Shown here: one piece after another, positions 52,301 to 62,453 of the stretch | Layout: each line of letters opens with the position of its first letter | Numbering within the stretch: the stretch's first letter is position 1 | Assembly (NCBI RefSeq): GCF_921293095.1 | Contig: NC_060248.1 | Coordinates: 14,712,744-14,776,743, forward strand | Origin: Ischnura elegans | Lineage: Eukaryota; Arthropoda; Insecta; Odonata; Coenagrionidae | DNA: 64,000 nt | Direction: 5' to 3' | Made by a program: the position numbers and the translations under genes | Notes under the pieces: model-generated | The model's input: the letters and a program-made list of their open reading frames with translations, nothing else | Told to the model about the DNA's origin: nothing | Database searches by the model: none

Positions 52301-53564
52301 AAACTGTACATACCTATTACGAAATTTCCCTAGAATTACACTTATGCTATGTATTCGGGAAGATGACAAAGGGGGAGGAGTGGAAGGGAGAATGAGGGGT
52401 GGTGTATAATTTGATGGATCACTTGAGATGGCAAGGAGTGGCGATTGAAAGTTTATTGTTTGTTCATTAACCCACCAGCATGCAGAGTTATGTACTATTG
52501 TTTCAGAAAATACCTCTCTTTATCGCCAAAATACAAATGAAATAACATAACTGAAAGAGTCTAGTACAGTGGCGGAAAAAATTAACGTAAAGCTCGTTGG
52601 CGTCTGAGAGCGGCCAGTTCAGGAACTACTTGTCTTCCAAAATTTTGCCCTCGCAATGCTCTCATACAACCGGGAGTTTTAAAAGCAATATATCCCATAT
52701 GCCGCGAAAATAATCATGCCCGTCGCATTATGACTAGGCGCAAAAGATCCAGCTACGAATTCTTCGCAATATTCTCCGAAGTATGCTTGTTGAACTCTAA
52801 TGTAGGTGCTGCTACATTTACCCATGGTTACTCTCAGTGACTCTCTTGCCTTGGCCTGGACTGCGATTTATGTACAGTTTTTGTGGGGGCCAGTGCCAGC
52901 AATGATCACCAGCACAGAGTACCTACATTATCCCTAGATGTTGATGGGTTTATGAGCACACTCATTTGTCTCGAGGAGCAAATGACCACTTATTTACATG
53001 ATAACCAGAGATTATGCGTCCAACTCCTCGAGAATTGACTTCCTCAAGAATGCTGCTAAAGGGGACCCTTAGTTTGGCTTTGGCTAACAAAAATGTCCTT
53101 GTGACAATTTCAGCTGTTCGTATTCTATAAACTATTGCATTTTGGACACTAAATTTCCATTCCATTTCTATTATTTGCTACTCACGCCAAAATATATATT
53201 GCATGCAATATACAAAGAGTAGTCCATAGCAAGTTCCATGAAAATCTGAGTCAGTAGGAGTCAGTACCTGGTGGAATTGACAAGGAATGACCCTGAAACT
53301 ATTTTCCTGCATATATAGGTGTCATGGAAAGGTTCCTTTTGCCATTCGCTCAGCTCAATCCTTAGTACTGGTTAATTGCCACTCCATGAAGCCCGATTCA
53401 TTTTCTACTTATTTTTTTCATTCCAGTACGCAGACCGCACTTGGCCTATCATCATCCTGGGAATAATCATGTTTTTGCCTGGTGCTTACCACGTTCGAAT
53501 CGCTTATTATGCATACCGGCAGTATCCTGGGTTTTCCTTCGATGACATTCCAGAATTTGACTGA
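49253..53564 (+). CDS. TMEM230: TMEM230 homologue, complete coding region in three exons
   Basis: Three exons (49253-49336, 51364-51486, 53427-53564) join in phase 0 to give 114 residues, close to the roughly 120 of vertebrate TMEM230. The protein has a cytosolic N-terminus with STADDGFID, a KIPWRAI stretch before membrane segment 1 (about residues 40-62), a short loop with SGQIDSKYADRTWP, and membrane segment 2 (about 75-90). The tail is [13 protein letters not shown] followed by [10 protein letters not shown]. This order is diagnostic for the family. TMEM230 is a double-pass protein of endosomal, secretory and synaptic vesicle membranes, linked to Rab-dependent trafficking and, in humans, to Parkinson disease. 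Splice sites are canonical (CAG/GTAAGA, AAG/GTAATT, pyrimidine tracts before each acceptor). The start is the only ATG before the conserved N-terminus, two bases after a CACAG acceptor, so a non-coding 5' exon is likely. Intron 1 contains a hAT-type MITE. Confidence 0.95.
49431..49545 (+). repeat. Local direct duplication in TMEM230 intron 1, first copy
   Basis: The blocks ATACTTAGTGAGAAAATTGT, GTTACCCAGGTAA and GGTGAAAATAATGTCTCAAG match 50076-50178 in order and spacing with several changes. Confidence 0.55.
50076..50178 (+). repeat. Local direct duplication in TMEM230 intron 1, second copy
   Basis: The blocks ATACATAGTGAGAAAATTAT, GTTACCCAGGTAA and GGTGAAAATCATGTCTCAAG match the copy at 49431. 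Upstream, a TCATAGTATGTCTGATTTC block near 49756 also has a match near 45792, so wider duplication is possible. Confidence 0.5.
50302..50542. mobile_element. hAT-type MITE in TMEM230 intron 1
   Basis: The ends CAAGGGCATACCCAG and CTGGGTACGCCCATG are inverted. The flanks TACTTAGG and TGCTTAGG are an 8-bp duplication with one change. It contains a G14 run near 50331 and a GGGGGCAGCTGCCCC palindrome. No coding frame. Confidence 0.7.
51364..51486 (+). CDS. TMEM230: TMEM230 coding exon 2
   Basis: This exon encodes residues 29-69: [10 protein letters not shown], the first membrane segment, and SGQIDSK. It follows a TTTTCCAG acceptor and is followed by GTAATT. The membrane segment is strongly hydrophobic ([19 protein letters not shown]). 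Confidence 0.95.
51487..53426 (+). other. TMEM230 intron 2
   Basis: GTAATT to TTCCAG, 1.94 kb. No element is clearly recognisable. A CAGTGGCGGAAAAAATTAACG start near 52567 hints at a DNA transposon end, but no matching partner is found. Confidence 0.6.
53427..53564 (+). CDS. TMEM230: TMEM230 coding exon 3 and stop
   Basis: This exon encodes residues 70-114 and the TGA stop. It opens with YADRTWP, contains the second membrane segment ([14 protein letters not shown]) and closes with the family's acidic [10 protein letters not shown] tail. The acceptor is a long T-rich tract ending TTCCAG. Confidence 0.95.
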   Translation, partial: YADRTWPIIILGIIMFLPGAYHVRIAYYAYRQYPGFSFDDIPEFD

Positions 53565-53815
53565 AGAGAGTTGTGCATTAATACCGAATGTTATAAGAGA
53601 TCTGTTGTTGTACCTATTATTGTAATTGTAACTGAATTTACTAAAAGTACTTACTGATGACTGGATTTACTATTTATGTGGTTTCTTGCCAATTTGAGTG
53701 ATGCACTGCTACACATACATTGTTATATGTTATCTTGCAATCAATTGCTTATATTTTTAGTATGGGAAATGTTTGAAATTTTGTTCTATTAAATTTAAAA
53801 AAGAATAAAAATATA
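53565..53815 (+). promoter_or_regulatory. TMEM230 3' UTR with poly(A) signal
   Basis: AT-rich sequence follows the stop codon, with a canonical AATAAA at 53804-53809, about 240 bases after the stop. A second AATAAA lies near 54088 and could give a longer transcript. Confidence 0.6.
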
Positions 53816-55201
53816 ATACATATAAATGGATACTCATGCTATTTTTATAACTTCATTGTGCTGTTTCAGGATATTGGAGGACATTTATAAACTATTGAAA
53901 CAGCAAATTATTTATCCCTCAACCATTTTTTACTTATTGAAAGGAATCTACTAAGCCCCAGAAATTGCCATCATGGCAGACCACCAATGAAGAAGCATTT
54001 TATGCTTCATGTAACACCCCAGTGCTTGAGATATAAAAGAATGAAAGAAACTATGCTGTAATAAGAACTGTTTTTTTTGCAAAATGAAATAAAGTTTTTA
54101 GAATAGAATATTAGAAAAAGTATTGTTAATGATGTTTTAGAGACATACAAAAGTACGTATGTAACAAAGAAACACTCTATGGTATGGTTAAGATAGGTGG
54201 TAACACTCCCATTTGTGATATGATCTAAATGAAAAACAGACTTTCCCTGCATTTTGGTAGGTAATCAAGTAACAAGTGGAACCTAATTTGACTAACAATA
54301 TCATAAATTTGATATGGGGGGTGAAAATAATTTTCTCTAACCTGATGTAGTTTCTGTTTGAACCTGTGCTCCGGCATCAAGAAGGAATGATCTCAAACAA
54401 TGTGGCAACAATAAGTGGAACTTGGAAATTTTTCTACTTTTCCAAACAACAACTATATAATGGTATGAGCTCAAAATCTTCATAAATGGCATAACATGAA
54501 AAATGTTCTGATTTCTCTGGAGACTTTTCATGACCATTGCGGCATCCTGAAATTTTCAAAATATGCACAAGACGTGCCGTATATGCGCGAGTATATGTCT
54601 GAATATAGTCCCCCCTTTTTTTCAAAAAATTCCTGTGGTAAAAGTAAAGGCTATATTCAAATGCATTTTTTTTTAACTTTTCCCGAAACTGAAGCCTCAA
54701 AATTAGGGGGGGGGGGACTATATTCAGAGGGGGACTATACTCGGAGAAATATGGAATTTTAGGACTCGCCACAAAAACAATATCTTAAGTCACCACCATG
54801 CCATTTTCATCACCATTGTTCCGATAGGCATTTTTAAAACAAGTGTTTTTGGACTCAAAAGTCAACAGAGCAGCATCAGTACAAGAACTCATGCACAGAG
54901 TACTTTCGACAGCAGTTACAAAAATTCAATACAGATTCTTAAAGGAATCATGAATTAATTTCCTATTCGAATTACAAATAGAAGGTCACATTGACCGAAT
55001 TATGTGATTACCCACTTATTTGAACCGTATAATACTATGCATGCCAATATAAGTATAATTACCAATCTTTATTCAGTGGGAGAAAACACTCTCACACCTG
55101 CATATGCATGGTAGGAGGACATTTTCTGTGTTATATATGTACATACATCTGGTAGATGGGGGATACAGTATACAACGTGAATACACAGTATGTCTCGGAT
55201 A
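53816..55201. other. Downstream of TMEM230; one small inverted-repeat element
   Basis: AT-rich. Around 54597-54730 TCTGAATATAGTCCCCCC is mirrored by GGGGGGACTATATTCAGA, probably a small MITE. Nothing else is recognised. Confidence 0.4.
54597..54730. repeat. Small inverted-repeat element with C/G runs
   Basis: An 18-bp arm TCTGAATATAGTCCCCCC has its complement about 85 bp downstream, followed by a second GGGGGACTATACTCGGAG copy at 54729-54747. No duplication of the target is visible. Confidence 0.4.
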
Positions 55202-56600
55202 CAGTGAGTGCAAAAAGTATTTGGACAGCCCATGTTTCTAGCAAAAATTTCTATTTTCTCTGTGTAGCATGTATGTTTCTGTTTAAGGCCATTTTACACG
55301 GGGCACGGAATTGCACAGGTTAGAGCTGCATTAATTTCTAAAATGGCGCGGAATTGCGCGAATGCATGAACGAAATTAGAACGGGCTATTTTGCCGTCTC
55401 GCATCCACGCATTCTCGCTTGTGTTCTAGCAATTCACCGCTTTACGCGATGCAATTTTGATTGCTCCTTTGCACGTACGTCAGGTTGCGCAGTTCCGTGT
55501 ACCGTGTAAAACGGCCTTTAGAAATGATTCTCAGTGTGTTCTATAAACACTCGCTAATGTATACACTGCAGTAGCAGCAACAAAATAATAAGCTTACGAA
55601 ACTTTAAACAAAAGAGAAGAGTAACTTCAAATGTGTCACACAAAAAGTATTTGGACACCTGAATTTTTCATATTTGATGAAGTTATAAGTCACACTTTAA
55701 GCAATAATTAGTATTCTGTGGCATTCCTTTCAGTTTTCAGGACTGCCTGAAGGCAATTCGGCATTGCAAGGACCAATCTTGATGTGACACTAGGGGGTAT
55801 TGGGTCCATTATTCTAGCAAAGAAGTCTTGGGGTCAATCTTATTTGAAATATGCCTTTCCTAATTTTTGTCTCCAGAATATTCCACAGATGCGCTATCGT
55901 TTTGAGGTCTGGTGATGGTGGAGGGGTGCTCAACTGCTTGGGTGTGTTACACATGATCCACAGCTTTGTATTCTTTTCTGTGTGTTTGGAATCATTGTCC
56001 TGTTGAAATATATATTTGTTTCTCAGTCCCATCTCCTCAGTATTAACTGAAAACTTCTGCTTCAGTATGACAATGTACATCTTGTGGTCCATGGTCCCTT
56101 CCACAAAGTGCACGTTAGCCATTCTGGACGAGCCCACGCACCCACACACCATTACAGATCCAACCCCATGTTTCACTGTTGCTTTCAAGTCCTTGGGATC
56201 AAGCTCAGTATTGTTCTAATGGCACACCATTTGATGACTGTCACATCAGCATATGTTGTACCTGCTCTCGTCAGTGGAAATCATGCAATCCCACTTCTTT
56301 AGAGGGTCAGATTGATGATACGTGCAAAATATACCTGCCTCTTGCAATTGAACAGTATTGAATTGATCCACGGCATCCTCCTTACTACTCGGCCCTGGTA
56401 ACGGTTTTGCTTCAACTTATTCTGAACAGTACCTACACATAAATAAATAGCTCACTGCTGAAGGTCAGCAGCTGCCTTGGGGTGCTGGTTGGGTTCTCTC
56501 TTGATCTCGCACACAATGCACTGTGTCAATGTGTGTTGTCACTGTCATTTGGACTTTCGCTTCGGGGCTTGTTTAGAACAGTCAAGAGTCAACTGTCAAC
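55202..56600 (-). pseudogene. Tc1-like transposon, right end lost, transposase decayed
   Basis: The left end starts after a TA at 55200-55201 with CAGTGAGTGCAAAAAGTATT. A second copy of that motif (CACAAAAAGTATTTGGACACC) lies at 55640-55660, the inner direct repeat of an IR/DR-type Tc1 end. The minus-strand transposase keeps KATVKHGVGSVMVCGCV, YIFQQDNDSKHT and SPDLKTIAHLW (55814-56188), matching the DD34E core, where catalytic Asp lies in the QQDND block. The N-terminal half (56190-56560) is in broken frames. No matching right end is found. A 236-bp MITE splits the left end. Confidence 0.8.
55284..55519. mobile_element. MITE nested in the Tc1-like left end
   Basis: TTAAGGCCATTTTACACGGG...GCACGGAATTGC at the left is mirrored by GCGCAGTTCCGTGTACCGTG...TAAAACGGCCTTTA at the right. 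No coding frame. It separates the outer and inner repeats of the Tc1 end. Confidence 0.7.
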
Positions 56601-57139
56601 ACGGAGTACTAAGCCAAAAGTGTGAAGTATTCATGCATTCAGGGTAGGGGCACTGAGAAAATATGCCGAAAAATTAAGAAAAAAAACCCAAAATATTTAA
56701 AAAAAAAAGTAATTTGCAATAATGATTTTAAAAATTATTAATAAAGTATAAATTATGACCTTATGGATGGCATGCAAACATTTTGGAATAAAATAGTGAG
56801 TTTTGAGCCTTCCCATGGGTTATTGACCCTTTCACTAGTGTGAACGTACTGGTATGTTCGCGTGGCAGGCTGCTGTGGACGTACTTTTTTTTCCTCCCCG
56901 TCATGCACTTTCGCCGAAGCACTTCAAAGGGCCCCTAATCCGGACCCTTTCCTCAACGGGCTCACCCACACAGGACCGTCTCATCCACCCTCTTCAATGG
57001 CCAATTTACGATGGTCCGCAGCCATGTTTTTAGCAGAGTTAATAACAGAGTTTAGCAGAGATTTTATTAACAATTGTTATTTTTCATCGCATAAACACGG
57101 TTCAAAGACGTTCTTCATTGCTTGATTGGCAGGAGTGCG
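56601..57139. other. No recognised feature
   Basis: AT-rich, then a moderately GC-rich stretch at 56860-57000. It may include the decayed 5' part of the Penelope-like element. Confidence 0.3.
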
Positions 57140-57452
57140 ATGCAAACAATCATCACACCGCCTAAAAATTCTATGCTAGTTTCCTTTGACGTGGTGAACT
57201 TATTCACGAGTGTTCCAAGAGATGAAGCAGTGCTCCTGGCCAAGGAAGTGCTACACGAAGCTAAAACGCCACAACTCATTTGCGACGAACTAATATCTTT
57301 ATTGAAAGTGTGTACAAATCAAAATTATTTCATGTTTAACGGAAACTTCTACCTACAAAGAGACGGTTTAGCTATGGGCTCCCCAGTGTCACCTCTGCTA
57401 TCCGAAATATTTTTGAACAATTTAGATGTAGATGACATACTTTGTTTATGGA

Positions 57453-57681
57453 TGAAGTATCTCGATAACGAAAAGACAACACCAGTTGTATTTGGTTGAG
57501 GACGTTTATTAACTCATTTAGGTGACTCTCACACAAATACAATCCTCGCTCACATCGGGACAAAACCCACACCGAACCAAAACCATGACGCTTAGCTTCC
57601 TCGCCGCACGCTCCCGTTAGGTGGCTCCACCAGTGCGGCGAGCCGTTAACCGCCCCTTCCGAAATAGTCCCTTACACAACA
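57453..57681 (-). repeat. 3' LTR of the gypsy element
   Basis: On the minus strand the LTR begins TGTTGTGTAAGGGACTATTT and ends GAGATACTTCA. It has an AATAAA-like element (TTAATAAACG on the minus strand near 57507-57516). A purine-rich tract GGAGTTGGGAAGGAG (57682-57696) precedes it, as a polypurine tract should. Confidence 0.85.
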
Positions 57682-57912
57682 CTCCTTCCCAACTCCAATA
57701 AAAAAAAAGAAAGGAAAAAAAAAAATACCCTACATCCAGTACACAAATACAACACATAAAAGACATTTCTTGATCCACCGTTAACACACACAGTTTATAA
57801 AAGGTTACAAACATTTTACCAGTAAAATAGCATGGATTCCACTCATATTTACATATAATGATAATACCAAACTAACTGGCATGGCCTATTGCTTGCAATA
57901 GGTAAGATTTAA

Positions 57913-58400
57913 TTACAAGTTAAGCCTCCTTGGGGGTACAATTTCTCTTTTGCTTCTCCGGGGCATTATGACTGGTCCCTGGGGTATATCAGGGGAGACT
58001 TGTAGGGGTACGCTCCCTGATGAGCCAAAACTTTGATTAAGGTTAGTTCCATTTGATGATTCATTGGGAAATAATGGTTGGCTTTTCTTCCCCCATGAGG
58101 CTGGTAGCTGATAACTGTCTGAAATTCCCCAACTCGTCCCTTCTTTGAGCTTGGTGGAGTTTTGCTGGGGTCTGAACTTTCGCATTTGGTCCACATGCAC
58201 TAGCCGCTCCCCATTTTGTAGGCGGACCCTGTAGGTAGCTTTGCTTACCTCAGCTATGACTTTCCCTCTTAGGAATTTGGTGACACCCCCCTTAGGATTT
58301 CGCACTAAAACCTCCTCGGACAATTTAAAACTAGGAAAGCCTGCTTTGTTCTCTCCCCTATAGTTCTGGGATTGGGGCACAGAGGTGGGATTGAGAAATG
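57913..58400 (-). pseudogene. Gypsy integrase C-terminal fragment
   Basis: The minus-strand frame (155 residues from 58380) holds FKLSEEVLVRNPKGGVTKFL, then GKVIAEVSKATYRVRLQNGE and HVDQMRKF. This is the chromatin-facing C-terminal region of a gypsy integrase, ending RRSKREIVPPRRLNL. The zinc-binding and catalytic DDE parts are missing. It is normally the last part of pol and lies just before the polypurine tract here. Confidence 0.8.
58076..58132 (-). repeat. 57-bp direct repeat, native copy in the integrase tail
   Basis: GGTTGGCTTTTCTTCCCCCA...TGTCTGAAATTCCCCAA is identical to 58403-58459. Flanks to the left (ATTGGGAAATAAT) are also similar but not identical. Confidence 0.9.
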
Positions 58401-59668
58401 ACGGTTGGCTTTTCTTCCCCCATGAGGCTGGTAGCTGATAACTGTCTGAAATTCCCCAAATCTAGGGTTACAAACACCTTCCCTCCCAATAAACTTGTGA
58501 GAATATCGTCCAACCTTGGAAGTGGATATTGATCCCTCTCTATAACTGTGTTGACGGTATTTTTGTAGTCAATACAGAGACGAAGATCGCCGTTTTTCTT
58601 GGGCACCACGACTAAAGGGCTCGCCCACTCCGAATGCCTTAAGGGCTCAAAAATCCCAATATCTACCAGCTTGTCTATCTCAGATTTTACTTTGTCTCTG
58701 ATCTTTAAGGGGACATCATAAGCCTTCCTGAAAATAGGCACAACCCCTTGTTTTATCTTTATGTGTGCTTTAAAGATCTTAATTTTGGAACTCCGATTCC
58801 CATCGAATACAGTTGGGTACAGGGACAGAAGTTCAGCCACTCTGTCTTCCACCATATTTATTTTTAAGTTGTCCCTCCATCCTGGCAAGAGTACGTCCAA
58901 CCAGGGCCTCCCTAAAAGTGGCATTTTCAACTGTGAATTAATGATAGTGAGAGGGAGCCAGCCCTTTTGTGTGGGTGATTCTACATGAACTCGAGCTTGG
59001 CCCCTTACTTTCAAATCAAAACCCGAGGCTGACCTTAGAGATAAAGAGCTCTCCTTTAGCTTAACTTTAGGCAAAAGGGTGGAAAATTGATCAAGTCCCA
59101 TCACCGACACAGAGGCCCCGCTATCCACCTCAAACTCAATTTCAACTCCCTCTACTTTAAGCAAACAAGTACACACATCAGAATAGGAACAGAACTCAAA
59201 ACCATTTAAACCTTCGGGATCTCTTGCCGGGGCAATCTCCTGGATGCTCTGGTACATCTCGGGTCCCGGGCGTCTCTGGTCCTCTTTCACCAGTTGCACC
59301 GAGGTTCCACGGCACATCTTGGCCATATGCCCTCGCTTCCTGCATCGGTAGCACTCCCACGTCTTAACTGGGCAAGAGTCAGGACTGTGGGCTCGTCCGC
59401 ACCGCCAACAAGCTGAAGAGCCCTTTCTCCCCACACTCCTACCCGCAGCCTGGCGCGATGAGATAACGTCTATGGACTCTGGATGACTAGGTGGGCGCGA
59501 CACAATAGACTGAGATTCAGCCAGCACCAATTCCTGCGCCAGGATGCAAGCGTTATCAAAGGACAACTCAGTTTCCAGGATCATCCTCCGCTGGGCGTAC
59601 TCAGAGGATATGCCACATATAAGGCGGTCACGGAGGGCGGACACTGTCTGAGTGCCAAGAGAGAACCT
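58358..59668 (-). pseudogene. Gypsy gag-protease-RT fragment
   Basis: The open frame from 59644 encodes 428 residues: gag end (SALRDRLICGI), two zinc knuckles (C79-C82-H86-C91 and C98-C101-H106-C111), a protease active site VDSGA (D174) and the RT fingers (IFRKAYDVPL, LVVVPKKNGDLRLCIDYKN) to TLDL at residue 396. There the similarity stops, and 32 residues from a shifted copy of the integrase-tail DNA follow before a stop. RT palm catalytic residues are absent, so the protein cannot be a working polymerase. The family resembles the K02A2.6-like group of Ty3/gypsy. Confidence 0.88.
58403..58459 (-). repeat. 57-bp direct repeat, displaced copy at the RT break
   Basis: Identical to 58076-58132. 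Its right edge coincides with the last RT residue (TLDL), so it marks the rearrangement joint. Confidence 0.9.
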
Positions 59669-60654
59669 TTGTAGTGCTGGAGCAGTTGAAACACTATGGT
59701 ATCCGAGTTAATGTGGGTAAATGTCAGTTTTTTCGGCCAAGCATAGAATATTTGGGCCACGTCATTGATGAGGAAGGTATCCGACCGGCTAAGGGCAAAA
59801 TGAAGGCAATAATGGATTGCCCACGCCCAGAAAATGTACAGCAACTCAAGGCATATTTGGGGATGTTTAATTTTTATAGTAAATTTGTCCCAATGTCCTC
59901 CACGGCCCTCAAACCTTTGCACAAGCTAACCGAAAAGAACGTGCAGTTTAAATGGTCCAGGGAGCAAGAGTTAGCATTTCTTGAGAGCAAGCGCTTGCTG
60001 CAGTCAAACTGCCTTCTGACACTCTATCAACCCCATTTGCCATTAATTCTGGTAACAGATGCTTCCCCATACGGAGTGGGGGCGATACTATGTCATGAAA
60101 TTGAGGGAATAGAGAAGCCTATAATGTGTGCATCAGCAACCTTAACCACTGCGGAAAAAAATTACGCCCAAGTTGAACGAGAAGCTCTGGCAGTGATCTT
60201 CGGGGTTCGGAAGTTTCACAAATTTTTATACGGGCAAAAGTTCTCCATAGTCACAGATGCACAGGTGCTAAAGAGGATTTTGGGGCCTAAGGTGGGGATC
60301 CCTACCCTAGCAGCAGCTAGACTGCAGAGATGGGCACTCATTTTAGCAGGGTACGACTATCAGGTGCTTTATAGGAAAAGTGTGGAAAATGCAGACATGC
60401 TTTCACGGTTACCCCTGCCAAATGAAAAAACAGGGGACATGGAATGTGTTTTTCATGTGGGAGGGCCCCTGAGTAGTTTAGACGTACGGAATCACTCCGC
60501 TAAGGACCAAGTCCTACAGAAAGTTTTGCAAAACACCCAAGTAGGGTGGACAAACCACTGTGAGGAAGGGTTGCGCCCATATTTCATGCGGAAAAATGAC
60601 TTATCAGTCACTGAGGGATGTCTGTGCTGGGGAAACAGAGCGGCGAGCCGTTAA
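59669..60654 (+). pseudogene. Gypsy RT thumb, RNase H and integrase start, inverted
   Basis: The plus-strand frame (326 residues from 59674) starts in the RT thumb (LEQLKHYGIRVNVGKCQFF, EYLGHVIDEEGIRP). It continues through RNase H with D129 (LVTDASPYGVGAIL), E170 (EREALAVIFGVRKF) and D195 (SIVTDAQVL, where TDH is usual), to SRLPLP. It then reaches the start of the integrase region (DLSVTEGCLCWGNR), where it is cut at the LTR remnant. Its frame is intact, unlike its orientation within the element. Confidence 0.88.
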
Positions 60655-60686
60655 CCGCCCCTTCCGAAATAGTCCCTTACACAACA
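60640..60686 (-). repeat. 47-bp remnant of the 5' LTR
   Basis: Identical to 57635-57681 and in the position and orientation expected for the start of the 5' LTR. It is cut at a junction with the inverted pol segment. Confidence 0.85.
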
Positions 60687-61044
60687 ATGGACAGGAACGA
60701 AGAGGCAACTAAGAATTTTTTTACACCTTATCAATGCTTTAAATTCAAATATCAAGTTCACTATGGAGTTACAAGAGGGCAGCACTCTAAATTATTTAGA
60801 TCTAAATATTTCCATTAAAGACGGCGAGCATAAGTTCTCCATTTACCGAAAGTCAACTTATACAGACCAAGTCATCCACGCAACTTCCAAGCATGCCATA
60901 ACCCAAAAATTGTCAGCCTTTCATTGCATGCTGCATAGAGCTTTGTCAATCCCTTTAGAGCCCTCAGATCTCCTTTCAGAAATTACCACCATTAAGCATT
61001 TAACACTTTTCGCCGCATGTGAGGAGAAGGTTTTCGGAGATTGA

Positions 61045-62445
61045 ACAGCAGCGAAAGGGTTAACGTCCTTTCGTCTGGTGCAATGGATCTGAGGCACAGC
61101 GCGAGTGTTTTTTGATTTCTCCACACCACTTGGTGACATAGACCCTTTACACTCAGAGTAGCTGTTTCTTTTGACATGCTCTATGCTGTCTTTAGCTTTT
61201 TGCATTTATGCAGACAGATAGGTGGCAGATTAACTATTCAGCATTATTAAGCAATATACGTTTTGGCACAATAAAGCAAAATAAAAGCATTATTAGATAA
61301 ATGATATGGCAAAATAAAAAAAAAACAATGTATTGATAGAACTTAAATATTAAAATCCATTACATATAATAATGCATTATAGCCTATAAAGCAAGTTAAC
61401 CCTTTCCTGCTGGTGCCTACAATTGGAAAACGTTTTCCGTTGTACGAGTAGCATGAGAATATCTGAAATCTCTCTGTACTATATGTACCTCTTTCTTGGG
61501 GTGGAGTTACCCTGATATGTATTTCTGTCCCTCGGATTATGGACCAAACTCAATGGTCCCTTACCCTGGCCACTGGTCTAGACCCTTTAACCTTATCTTA
61601 GCACGGACAACTTATTGCTTTACCAGTGTTTTTTTCAACCAAATACATATTGCATTTGATTTTTTATGATTTACTCTTCTAAAGGAATTGCGAACATTTT
61701 TTCAATCATAGTGGAATTTTAACAGATTTCTAGCATTAATACCAACAAAGTTAGTGAACACAAGGTACTTAAGACTATAAATCCAGAAGTCCGTTACTTT
61801 TAATGCTAAAATTTCCTTAGAAAATTGTTTGCGCACAGAACAAAACAAAGAATTCATTTCAAAGTATGTATTAAAAAAATATATCATTGAATAAACAATT
61901 GACAATATAGCCATTTCACAATGAATTCCTACGGTGAGGATGATCATAAGCGTGTGAGAGGGTAGGGCTTAATTGACTAGGAGTGGCCCTAAGGACTCAC
62001 TAAGCTGGGTCTCAGGCCGGCTCTGAATGCATCAGACGTCTGATTGTTTGCATTGAAAACTCTGCGACAGCTATACTCGATGTCAGGTGTTCTGTGTATG
62101 AAAATGCCTGTCGGCTTCACAGGGCGTCCGACACGAAAGGGTCAAATCACACCTCGCTAGATGGGTCAGGGGTCGTATAACGGCATGTGAAGAGGTCTAT
62201 GCATAGCACGAAAGATATCACATAAGTATTTGGCCACACTAATAATGGAGCTTTAAATTTGAAAGGTGTACCATTGAGCCATGGTAAGAGTTAATAATGT
62301 TTTTTCACATCCCTGCCTGACAGGTACATTGACCCTGAACTCAGCATTGTGCCTGACGTAAGGTTAAGTAACACTTGGACAATTTTTGTTTGAGTCACCC
62401 TAAGACTTCACTCAGGATATGATCTCGGGACCCCATGTTCAGAGG
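61045..62445. other. No recognised feature
   Basis: AT-rich. A stretch near 62220 (CACATAAGTATTTGGCCACA) resembles a Tc1-like end motif but has no supporting structure. Confidence 0.35.
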
Positions 62446-62453
62446 GACTCAAG

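Larger units (their letters stand above)
57453..60686 (-). mobile_element. Ty3/gypsy LTR retrotransposon with internal inversion and deletions
   Basis: The element lies on the minus strand between perfect 5-bp duplications ATGGA (57448-57452 and 60687-60691). Its 3' LTR is 57453-57681 (229 bp, TG...CA on the minus strand). Only the first 47 bp of the 5' LTR remain (60640-60686), identical to the matching part of the 3' LTR. From 60639 to 59669 the interior is inverted (RT thumb, RNase H and integrase start on the plus strand). 59668-58460 holds gag end, protease and RT fingers on the minus strand. Next comes a duplicated 57-bp piece, then the integrase C-terminus to 57913. The RT palm with its YxDD, the integrase core, most of gag, the primer-binding site and most of the 5' LTR are missing. 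Confidence 0.85.
57140..61044 (+). pseudogene. Penelope-like element reverse transcriptase, split by an LTR element
   Basis: The left part (57140-57452) reads VSFDVVNLFTSVPRDEA, then NGNFYLQRDGLAMGSPVSPL and VDDILCLW, the order of a Penelope-like RT. The right part (60692-61044) continues with KFTMELQEGSTLNYLDLNIS, then HKFSIYRKSTYTDQ and FHCMLHRALSIPLE. Joining at the LTR element's duplication ATGGA keeps one open frame across the boundary. About 15-20 residues expected between EIFLNNLD and VDD seem to be missing. No GIY-YIG endonuclease is visible, so this is a fragment. Confidence 0.85.

Noticed and set aside
52567..52620. Transposon end beginning CAGTGGCGGAAAAAATT in TMEM230 intron 2
   Set aside because: No inverted partner or target-site duplication could be found nearby.
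59581..59922. 113-codon minus-strand frame across the gypsy inversion joint
   Set aside because: It runs antisense to the plus-strand RT thumb for most of its length and has no reverse-transcriptase motif in that reading.
62215..62290. Second Tc1-like end (AAGTATTTGGCCACAC)
   Set aside because: A single short motif match without a TA target, inverted partner or transposase fragment.
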